A stretch of 64,000 bases of DNA from Colwellia psychrerythraea 34H (GTDB lineage: Bacteria; Pseudomonadota; Gammaproteobacteria; Enterobacterales; Alteromonadaceae): NCBI RefSeq assembly GCF_000012325.1, contig NC_003910.7, positions 3,906,001-3,970,000 of the forward strand, written 5' to 3'. Under the pieces are notes generated by a model. It saw only the letters and a program-made list of their open reading frames with translations, had not been told where the DNA came from and searched no databases. A program made the translations under genes and the position numbers. Shown here piece after piece: positions 8,137-15,785 of this stretch (the first letter of the stretch is position 1; each line of letters starts with the position of its first letter).

Positions 8137-9485
8137 TATTTAGACCCCTTCTCTGCAATAGCAGCGATTAAACCAGCGCTCTGCTCGTCTAATTTTTGTA
8201 ACACTGACTTACTCTTACCAGCAACAACTGAGTGGATTAAGATAAGTGGAAGTGCACAAATTAGACCTAATGCTGTAGTTACAAGAGCAAGAGAGATGTT
8301 ACCAGCCATAATTTTCGGGTCACCAGTACCAAACAAGGTTATCGTTTGGAAAGTCATGATCATACCAATAACAGTACCTAATAGACCCATTAGAGGAGCT
8401 ATTGCGGCAAACATTTTGATTAAGTTAATACCACGGTCAACCTTAGGGGTTTCACGAAGAATAGCTTCATCAAGTTTAAGCTCTAACGTTTCAGCATCTA
8501 CTGATTGGTTATCATAGAAAACTTTAAGTAAACGACCAAGAGGGTTGTTTTCATTTGGCTTATCAAGATTTTTCTCTTGAGATTTAATTTTAGAGCTCAT
8601 GCCACCTAAAACGATTAAACGTTCAAGTGCAATGATAACACCAAAGATTAATAATACCGTGATGGCATAACCAACTTCTTTACCTTCGTGGAAAAACTCT
8701 TCTAACGTTTTCTTACGAGTTTCTAGAGATAAGATACCGCCACGTGAAGGATCCACGTAAACAGCTGCATAACCAGAAGTTACACCAGAGAAGTTTGAGG
8801 CCGTATCAGTTATGTAACCTGCAGGTTGCTTAGGTAAAGGCTGTACTTGAGAAACTTCATCGTTGTAAGTTAAGTAACCGTTAGCTGATACTAAGTTAAA
8901 CGTACCGATACGAGTAATCGTTTCAGTAGATTTAGTACCATCTAAATTAGTAACATCAACACTAAACTGTGAGATTTTACCTGATTCAGTCATTTCGGTT
9001 TGTAAAGAAAACCATAGTTCTTCTAAATCAGAAATGCTTGGGATTTCTTTTGCGTTAGCGATGCGATTAAGCGCTTCACCACGGTTAGGAAATTCAGCAC
9101 TTACAATTGAAGTACTAATTTGACCAAATGCATTTGCTGCTGCAGCACGTGAAACACCAAACATTTCACCTAAAGTACCAGTCGCATTATCTAATTCAAC
9201 TTCTTTTTGTGCTAACGTAATTTCATTAGCAGCATATTCTTTAGTTAAACGTTTGTTACGTACGTTTTGATCTGATAATTCTTTTTTCGCTTTATTTAAT
9301 AAAGCAGTTTTATCAGCGCGTGCAGACAAAAATTCAGCTTCACGTTTTTTATCAAGTTTAGCTTCTGATACACGGTCAGCTTTAACTTGTTTTAGTAAAT
9401 CATCTAATTCATTTGCTTGAGTTGTTGCTACAAAACCAGTCGTCAAAGACGCTGCTAGCAATACAAAATTAATAACTTTTTTCAT
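8136..9485 (-). CDS. ttpC: TtpC-type MotA/TolQ/ExbB protein of the TonB2 system
   Basis: A 449-aa protein: signal peptide (residues 1-24), a periplasmic coiled-coil region rich in Lys and Glu (about 28-100), a middle domain, then membrane segments and a C-terminal ExbB-like block with IAPLMGLLGTVIGMIMTFQ. Vibrio TtpC has this size and layout and is required for TonB2 energy transfer. Start and stop overlap both neighbours by one base (TAATG). Its substrates depend on the receptors served. Confidence 0.9.
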   Translation of the reverse strand: MKKVINFVLLAASLTTGFVATTQANELDDLLKQVKADRVSEAKLDKKREAEFLSARADKTALLNKAKKELSDQNVRNKRLTKEYAANEITLAQKEVELDNATGTLGEMFGVSRAAAANAFGQISTSIVSAEFPNRGEALNRIANAKEIPSISDLEELWFSLQTEMTESGKISQFSVDVTNLDGTKSTETITRIGTFNLVSANGYLTYNDEVSQVQPLPKQPAGYITDTASNFSGVTSGYAAVYVDPSRGGILSLETRKKTLEEFFHEGKEVGYAITVLLIFGVIIALERLIVLGGMSSKIKSQEKNLDKPNENNPLGRLLKVFYDNQSVDAETLELKLDEAILRETPKVDRGINLIKMFAAIAPLMGLLGTVIGMIMTFQTITLFGTGDPKIMAGNISLALVTTALGLICALPLILIHSVVAGKSKSVLQKLDEQSAGLIAAIAEKGSK

Positions 9486-10264
9486 TATTTTGCCCCTGCT
9501 GCAAATACTGGTAATTTAGTTAAATCCATTGGAAGTTGTTTACGTGCCATACGAATAGCATCTGTAACAGGCTTTAAGTATTCATCGCCTAACTCTTCCC
9601 ATGCACGTGTATCATTGTTCCATAACCAAGAATGCTTAGCATCTAGTGATTGTGCAACAAATGCAATACGGCCCATATGAACGAAATCAGCAGTAAGTGT
9701 GCGACCGCCTAAATCAATCTCGCCTTGATAAGCGTCAAAGATAGTTCCGTAACCGGCTTCAATTTCATAGGCTTCAAGTACTAAACGGAATTGCTCAGAC
9801 GTTGTAACGTTTGAATCATCCATTACAGCGCGAAGATTAGCAACACGAGCATTACGACGGTCAATGTTCATTGGAACATCTAATTTAATGAATGTTTCAA
9901 GCGTATCGATCATCTTGTACATTAATGGCACAACACCTTGTTTGAACTCATCGATGCTATCAATTTGTCTTTGCAATGAAACAACATTAGCTTTTTGATC
10001 ATCAACCATACGTTGAACATGGTCGTTATAACCACGTAATACATCAGCTTCATCAACAGTATTACGGTATTCAGCAAGAAGGTCTTGCGTTTGTTCGTAA
10101 ATGCTATTTATTTTAGCTTGTGACTTTGCAGATTGCTTGAAGATTTTCGCTTCAGCTTTTTGAAGGTCTGTTAGTGCATCCGCAGCAGCTATATTGCTGC
10201 CCGCTAGTGCCAGTGCGCCAACCATCGCTGTTGCGATAAGGCTTTTCTTACTTACTTTGGACAT
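9485..10264 (-). CDS. DUF3450 family protein of the TonB2-type operon
   Basis: A 259-aa secreted protein with a clear signal peptide (KSLIATAMVGALALAGSNIAAA) followed by long alpha-helical, coiled-coil-like sequence (residues about 30-115) and a mixed C-terminal part ending KLPVFAAGAK. DUF3450 proteins regularly precede TtpC-ExbB-ExbD-TonB genes in marine gammaproteobacteria; their biochemical role is unknown. The ATG at 10264 (MSKVSKKSLIA) was preferred to a TTG three codons upstream. It is the first gene of the six-gene operon. Confidence 0.85.
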   Translation of the reverse strand: MSKVSKKSLIATAMVGALALAGSNIAAADALTDLQKAEAKIFKQSAKSQAKINSIYEQTQDLLAEYRNTVDEADVLRGYNDHVQRMVDDQKANVVSLQRQIDSIDEFKQGVVPLMYKMIDTLETFIKLDVPMNIDRRNARVANLRAVMDDSNVTTSEQFRLVLEAYEIEAGYGTIFDAYQGEIDLGGRTLTADFVHMGRIAFVAQSLDAKHSWLWNNDTRAWEELGDEYLKPVTDAIRMARKQLPMDLTKLPVFAAGAK

Positions 10265-10401
10265 AGTTCCCAACCATTGCTATTTTAATTTTGATAATCC
10301 GAATTAAACAAATTTTGTAAATCCGTTGATTACCTCAAATATAAAAGTCTGTCGTTTTTATATGTAAATTTTTATGAATACAACAAATCAATAATCCCAA
10401 A

Positions 10402-10418
10402 TGACAGCAGTGCTGTCA
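10402..10418. promoter_or_regulatory. Perfect palindrome upstream of the TonB2-type operon
   Basis: TGACAGC AGT GCTGTCA is a perfect 7-bp inverted repeat about 140 bp before the first gene of the operon. The size and symmetry fit a repressor or activator site, but the regulator is unknown and it is not a Fur box. The rest of 10265-10734 is AT-rich and shows no gene. Confidence 0.4.
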
Positions 10419-10734
10419 AGGTGAGACTTTAAAAGACGATATTATGTGTTTTTTATTAAACTATCTTTAGAAGAAAGCCGATAACTTAGCATTATCAAAT
10501 TACTGCAAGTAATAGACTAATAAAAAAATATATCTTAAATACTAGCAAAATTACTTAAATATAGATTAGTCGAAATCATAATTTAAGGGACAAAAATTTT
10601 GCAGAAGTATGTTTTACTAACATCTTCGTAGTAAGTCAAATTTATTTGCGTTAAACGCTCGATAAACGACCAAAACATTCGTTCTTATGAACTTATTATT
10701 ATAAAGATATGTTTACAAAAACCGAATAAATCAC

Positions 10735-10765
10735 AAAAAAAAAGCCCTACTATTTAGTAGGGCTT
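10735..10765 (-). terminator. Terminator of TonB-dependent receptor 1
   Basis: The stem AAGCCCTAC / GTAGGGCTT with a 6-base loop has a long A run on its left side, which is a U-run for leftward transcription. It lies about 45 bp after the receptor stop codon. Confidence 0.9.
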
Positions 10766-10810
10766 AGTAATTTTTTCACTATTTATTGGTTAAATCATAC
10801 GAACTAGAGA

Positions 10811-13585
10811 TTAAAATCTAGCAGTAGCTTTAACATATAAATATTGACCCGCTAAATCATAAGAATAGTTTACAGTATTCGAATCATCGTAGTTAGACAT
10901 GTAAGGAGGTTTAACATCGAACAAGTTACGTGCACCAGCAGAGATGGTGTAAGTATCATTGATGTAATAAGTACCTTGGATATCAGTATAAACTACAGAG
11001 TCAGCTACTGTATCTAACGTAGTATCTGTTGCACTAATATCATCACCTTCAGATTGGTAACGGAAAGTCACGTTAGCTGAGTAGTCATCTGTTGCGAAGT
11101 TAAAACCTAAGTTAGTTCTCCATTCAGCGAATACTGCTGGGTTACCTTCCCATTGGTCAGCTGCAACCATTCCTGCGGCTTCAATAGTTTCACTACCAGC
11201 AGTTAGCGTGTAGTCATAAGCCATTAAATATGTACCATTTAAGGTAGTAGTAAATGTACCACCAGCAAGGTCCATATTGTAGCTAAAGTCAAAATCAATA
11301 CCTGAAGTTTCAAACGTTGAAAGGTTATCATTAATTACCAATACACCTGAAAGTACTTCACTTACATTACGACGAGGTGATGTAGGATGAGGAGGAGTAT
11401 CTAAAGGACCGAATTTACTACCTTTAATATCATCACACAATTCGTCTGAAAATCCAACGCTGTTGTAACATGCATTAGCAATATTATCTACACCAGAAGT
11501 ACCGATACCTTGCTCAATTTTGATATTAAAGTAATCAAAAGCTACCGAGAAGTTTTCAATACCTGAGTATACAATACCCACAGTAAGACTTTCTGACTCT
11601 TCTGCTTGTAAATCAGGGTTACCACCAACAATAGCGTTTGATTGAGAATCAGAGTCAAAGTCTGCTGGTATACCATCTGCTGCACAGTTAGCTTTAAGTG
11701 TTTCATTTGAGCTTAGGCCATAATCCCAACAAGGATCAGTATAGCTAAGCGCAGATTGTTCTTGAGGATCAAATAACTCAGTAATGCTTGGCGCTCTAAA
11801 GCCCTCTGCAAATGTTGCACGAGTTAATAAACCATCTACAGGTTCCCACTCAAAACCAAACTTTGTGTTAGTTGCGTTATCATCAAGGTTACTATAATCA
11901 GAAGCTCTTACCGCTGCTGTAAACGTTAAACGTTCAGCAAAAGGTACGCCTGATAATATTGGGAAGTTAAATTCTGCATAAACTTCTTCTACAGAATAAT
12001 CACCTTCCGTTCTTATACCAGCTTGACCGTATACTTGACCTAATGCTTCAGCACCATCTGGTTCATTTAAGTAATACTCGGTACGACGCTCATAACCAGC
12101 AGCCCACTGAATAGCACCACCTGGTAATTCAAGTTCACCAAGGTCACCAGATAAGTTAGCCATAAACTGAGTTGTTGTACCTTTACGTACAGGAGAGAAC
12201 GTTACTGTAGAAAAATCACTTTGTTCTGGAGTCATAGTCCCTTTAGCAAACGGGTTCCATACACCTGGACAATCTTCATCAGCAGCACATAACGCTGGGT
12301 CTAATAATGTTTCTGTATTTGGACGGTTTAATTCACCGGTGTTAACACGTGTATCAACAAAACGAGAGTAGTTGTATGAAACATCCCAACCCCAACCATT
12401 GTCAAATTCACCTTCTAAACCACCAACTACGCGGTAATCATTTGTATCTTGTTCAAAACCACGACCACCACCTTCAGTGATACGACGGTTAATTGAAACA
12501 TCTACACCATAAATGTTGTCAGGGTGAGCAGCGGGTACTGGAGCACTCCAGAATGTTGCTGCAGGTGCCATTTGTTGACTTGATTGACGGTTTGAATAAC
12601 CACCTTCAGCAAATGCTGTGATTGAGTCAGATATTTCATAAGTAGACGCAGCATTTACAGAGAATATTTTAACTGGAGTAACTAAGTAACTCGTTGCAGC
12701 ATAGTTATAACCATGATCAGCTGTGCTAAAAGGAACACCTGCTCCATCAATCGTCACATAACGTCCACCAACAGTTGAATCGTCAGGTCTTTTAGAGCCA
12801 ACTGCTTCACCATTGATAATATAACCTTTAGGCAAGTTTACACGACCAAATTCAGAATGTGATGAACCACCACAATATGTTGTAGAGCCTACGCCATCAT
12901 CCCAAAGTGGACATTCTGAGTATTTTCTGTCTGCTTGAGTAACTTCTTCACGGTCAGTGTAATCTACAGAGAATACAACATTACCTTTATCATTAGAGGC
13001 ACCTGTTACGATTGAAAACTTAGCTGTATCACCGTCGCCTTCACCCGTTACATCATATTGTGCTGTAACTTCAAGGCCTTCAAAATCTTTTTTAGTGATA
13101 AAGTTAATAACACCAGCGATAGCATCAGAACCATATACAGTAGAAGCACCATCACGTACAACTTCAACACGCTCGATAAACGAGGTAGGGATAGAGTTCA
13201 AATCGCCAGAGTTGAAGCGACGACCATTGATTAGAATCAATGTACGGCCTGAACCTAAACCACGAAGTGATGCTGTAGCAAAACCTGCACTCGCGTTGTT
13301 TACGTTAGAACCTAGTTGCGCGCCGTTGATTGCTGGGATTTGTTTAATGAAACCTTCTAATGAAGTAACACCAGATGCTGCGATATCCGCTGCAGAAAAA
13401 ATACTTACTGGGCTAGCTGCTTCCATATCAGTACGTTTGATACGAGAACCAGTTACTTCAATTTTCTCAACTTCTTCTACGCCTTCTTCAGCTGCAAAAG
13501 TTGGTGCTGAAATGGCTGCAGCAGCACCAGCTCCGAACATCATCGCTACGCGGATTGCTTTAGCTACTTTACTATTGTTATACAT
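10811..13585 (-). CDS. TonB-dependent outer-membrane receptor 1
   Basis: A 924-aa receptor: signal peptide (VAMMFGAGAAAAISAPTFA), TonB-box region and plug domain (about 35-160, with ITGSRIKR-like VTGSRIKRTDMEA and SLRGLGSGRTLILINGRR), then a beta barrel ending in an aromatic residue (YLYVKATARF). The ATG at 13585 (MYNNSKVAKAIR) has AGGGAG five bases upstream; an upstream in-frame start would add six residues. This plug class is abundant in Colwellia-like bacteria and includes carbohydrate and peptide receptors. The substrate cannot be read from the sequence. It is a paralogue of receptor 2, with near-identical leader and signal peptide. Confidence 0.93.
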   Translation of the reverse strand: MYNNSKVAKAIRVAMMFGAGAAAAISAPTFAAEEGVEEVEKIEVTGSRIKRTDMEAASPVSIFSAADIAASGVTSLEGFIKQIPAINGAQLGSNVNNASAGFATASLRGLGSGRTLILINGRRFNSGDLNSIPTSFIERVEVVRDGASTVYGSDAIAGVINFITKKDFEGLEVTAQYDVTGEGDGDTAKFSIVTGASNDKGNVVFSVDYTDREEVTQADRKYSECPLWDDGVGSTTYCGGSSHSEFGRVNLPKGYIINGEAVGSKRPDDSTVGGRYVTIDGAGVPFSTADHGYNYAATSYLVTPVKIFSVNAASTYEISDSITAFAEGGYSNRQSSQQMAPAATFWSAPVPAAHPDNIYGVDVSINRRITEGGGRGFEQDTNDYRVVGGLEGEFDNGWGWDVSYNYSRFVDTRVNTGELNRPNTETLLDPALCAADEDCPGVWNPFAKGTMTPEQSDFSTVTFSPVRKGTTTQFMANLSGDLGELELPGGAIQWAAGYERRTEYYLNEPDGAEALGQVYGQAGIRTEGDYSVEEVYAEFNFPILSGVPFAERLTFTAAVRASDYSNLDDNATNTKFGFEWEPVDGLLTRATFAEGFRAPSITELFDPQEQSALSYTDPCWDYGLSSNETLKANCAADGIPADFDSDSQSNAIVGGNPDLQAEESESLTVGIVYSGIENFSVAFDYFNIKIEQGIGTSGVDNIANACYNSVGFSDELCDDIKGSKFGPLDTPPHPTSPRRNVSEVLSGVLVINDNLSTFETSGIDFDFSYNMDLAGGTFTTTLNGTYLMAYDYTLTAGSETIEAAGMVAADQWEGNPAVFAEWRTNLGFNFATDDYSANVTFRYQSEGDDISATDTTLDTVADSVVYTDIQGTYYINDTYTISAGARNLFDVKPPYMSNYDDSNTVNYSYDLAGQYLYVKATARF

Positions 13586-13739
13586 GTTTACTCCCTGGAT
13601 CACATAAGTGATTGGTTGTTTATTTGTTTGTTTTTTATTTTGTAAAGACTCAAGGCTATGCTGCCTCGTTAATCTTTTATCAAGTTGTATACCTGATCTG
13701 TCGGCTAAGATAGTAAACGGGAATTGCAGGAATCGTCAA
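13586..13739 (-). promoter_or_regulatory. Promoter and conserved leader of receptor 1
   Basis: On the minus strand TTGACG (13739-13734) and TACTAT (13715-13710) are 18 bp apart. About 120 bp of leader follow, containing a small hairpin (CGAGGC...GCCTTG) and the AGGGAG ribosome site. The same promoter and leader occur before receptor 2, which supports function. Confidence 0.7.
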
Positions 13740-14248
13740 CACCAATTGCAACCTAATAGTAATATTTTTAACATCTGGACACATTCTGACATACATTCTG
13801 ACATACATTAACGTCATTTAATCCCATGACAAAACAACAATAAGCCTTTGAATTAAAATGATTTAAATAAAAACTCAGTATTTCAGTAAAATGATAATAT
13901 TTATTTTATTAAAAAATGTAAAAAATACACCTTATAAATATTTACAAATTCATAACAAACATAAAAGATCATTAATTACAATTACTTAATTAAGTATCAA
14001 GATCTCCCCCTGTCACTATGCTAAATAAAAATGCACATATAACCAATTTATTTTACTCTTAATAAACAATGACATAAAATAAATAAACAATAGCTATGTA
14101 CATTTATGATTACAAAGTTATAGTTTTTGCTATCTGACAAATTTCATTTATTGTTACTTTAGGCTACTGATGTATCCGCTTATTACTGTTTTTTCTTTGC
14201 TTAGAACTACGGTATAATCACGGTTAACATAACTTTATTGCCCTACAT
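13740..14248. other. AT-rich gap between receptor 1 and priC
   Basis: No gene was found here. A 12-bp unit (ATTCTGACATAC) occurs twice in tandem with a partial third at about 13784-13809. A TATAAT at 14213-14218, with a weak -35 region, probably serves priC. Confidence 0.5.
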
Positions 14249-14932
14249 ATGCCCCAAAATAGACATGAAATTGCTATTAGTCGTTTATCAACATTGCTAG
14301 AACATATATCTGTTCAAGCAAAACAAACGGATCAATTAAACAGCAAACAAAAGTCTCATCGATTGATCGAAAATAACAATCTTTTCTCCCAGCATTTATT
14401 CACTACTGAAAGTGATAAAATTTTTATATACGTTGAAGAAGTAAAAAAGCGATTGAATGAATTTTCACGGTTATATGCGTTAAGTGGAGACAACCCTAAC
14501 AAAGCTGAGTTTGCAAAGTCGTCCCTACAACGAATAGAGCAACAGATTTCAGCATTAATGAATGCCATTCAATCTAACCAAACTATGCATCAAGCAGCAC
14601 AAGCAAGCTTTGACGCTAGAAAAAATGTTCGAGTAAAAGCGGCTAAAGCTGCTCAATTAAAGCAAAACGATGTCTATAATAAAATGGCTAAATCAGTTTT
14701 ACTCACAAGCCATCAGTTATATCAACAGTTAAGTGAACATCATGAATTCGAAAGAAGATTAAGGGATATGATCACCGAGCGCGAGCAACAACGAATTCGC
14801 TCTAAAAGTGCAAATACTGAAAAACTTTCACAGGAAGTACTTGCTCTACACCAGCGTTTAGGTCGCTGTCGTAAAGCTATCTCTTCAATTGAACGAAGTA
14901 TTGAGCAAGCAGAGAAATCTAAACTCAGATAG
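14249..14932 (+). CDS. priC: Primosomal replication protein N'' (PriC)
   Basis: A 227-aa, helix-rich basic protein. The C-terminal half carries the PriC signature HHEFERRLRDMITEREQQR (E. coli: HQDFERRLREMVAERRARL) and ends with LGRCRKAISSIERSIEQAE, like E. coli LARCRHALEKIE. PriC restarts stalled replication forks by helping load DnaB helicase. It is about 50 residues longer than the E. coli protein. In enterobacteria priC lies near apt-dnaX, and the same neighbourhood is seen here at longer range. A decayed fragment of a second copy is at 19242-19310. Confidence 0.88.
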   Translation: MPQNRHEIAISRLSTLLEHISVQAKQTDQLNSKQKSHRLIENNNLFSQHLFTTESDKIFIYVEEVKKRLNEFSRLYALSGDNPNKAEFAKSSLQRIEQQISALMNAIQSNQTMHQAAQASFDARKNVRVKAAKAAQLKQNDVYNKMAKSVLLTSHQLYQQLSEHHEFERRLRDMITEREQQRIRSKSANTEKLSQEVLALHQRLGRCRKAISSIERSIEQAEKSKLR

Positions 14933-15040
14933 CAACAACATCATCACCTTATAGACTCGCATTTTGTTTTAACTAAGGTTACTCTTTGTATAAGCTCAAA
15001 TAGGCTATTACTTGCTCAATCATTTTTAAAAAGAGGTTTT

Positions 15041-15310
15041 ATGAAAATTTCAGATGATATTCATAACTATTATGAAAAACTAGTTATGCAACATTTTGTC
15101 TCGGCAAAGTTTGATGAAAAGTATGATATCGATTTTATTGCAGATTTAACTTGTGTGGTTTTAAATCAACTGCCAACTCGTTACATTCGACATGAAGTCG
15201 ACATGGCATTTTATTTACCACCTTCAGAACGTTTCGAGATGGAAAATAAAGTGAAAAAAGCTATAGCTAAAGCCCTTGAATTTATGGATGTAAATAGAAT
15301 TAATACGTAG
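15041..15310 (+). CDS. ComFB-like protein (late competence development family)
   Basis: An 89-aa protein that starts MKISDDIHNYYEKLVMQHF and contains DFIADLTCVVLNQLPTRYIRHEVDMAFYL, the core of the ComFB family. The family is named after Bacillus comFB; members in other bacteria are small, and some bind cyclic dinucleotides, but no function can be assigned here. An AAGAGG ribosome site lies about 6 bases before the ATG. It follows priC by 108 bp and has a decayed second copy next to ffs. Confidence 0.85.
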   Translation: MKISDDIHNYYEKLVMQHFVSAKFDEKYDIDFIADLTCVVLNQLPTRYIRHEVDMAFYLPPSERFEMENKVKKAIAKALEFMDVNRINT

Positions 15311-15316
15311 AATACT

Positions 15317-15357
15317 GAAATTAGGTGGCAACCCAATCAGCCACACTTCGACACATA
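15317..15357 (-). pseudogene. Truncated 3' fragment of a 4.5S RNA gene
   Basis: About 40 bp match the 3' end of ffs at 19661-19697 with only a few changes (for example the run ggtggcaacccaatcagcca). The rest of the RNA, including the GGAAG loop, is missing. It directly follows comFB, just as intact ffs follows the comFB relic. Confidence 0.8.
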
Positions 15358-15655
15358 TGAATACCCCCCAAAGTTAGATATACTGACTTATTCTACAGTT
15401 TGAAATTATTGGTGAGTTATAGCGGTTAAGCGAGCAATGACTTAGTCCTAGTGTTGTTACATAATCCTGACTCACCTTTTCTATGACATACTTTATTAAT
15501 TTAAATCCCTCGATTATTTCCTAGAAGTAATTTATCTCCTCACGCATAACATAATACCCATCCAACCCATTGTGTATCGATAGCCAAAAGTGAACAGTTA
15601 AATAGTTCTTCGATTTCAAAGTATGCCATTGTTATACCCACTTATTTTTAAACAT
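15358..15655. other. Gap without a recognisable gene
   Basis: Nothing convincing is encoded between the ffs fragment and the receptor 2 terminator. It probably includes the remains of the duplication junction. Confidence 0.4.
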
Positions 15656-15688
15656 AAAAAATCCCTAACCTGATGGAGGTTAGGGATT
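15656..15688 (-). terminator. Terminator of TonB-dependent receptor 2
   Basis: A 12-bp stem AATCCCTAACCT / AGGTTAGGGATT with a 5-base loop and an A run to its left, about 100 bp after the receptor stop codon. Confidence 0.85.
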
Positions 15689-15785
15689 ATTATTTAGTTA
15701 GAATAACAGTCCATAATTCAGACACGTTATTCACTTTAGCAATAAATTTAGACTTTAAAACTAGCTAAATACATTGCAAAGACTA

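Noticed and set aside
13095..13607. Frames antisense to the TonB-dependent receptors
   Set aside because: They sit fully inside strongly supported receptor genes and have no ribosome sites or recognisable domains.
13784..13809. Short ATTCTGACATAC tandem repeat as a CRISPR or iteron array
   Set aside because: Only two units and a partial third, with no spacers and no replication genes nearby.
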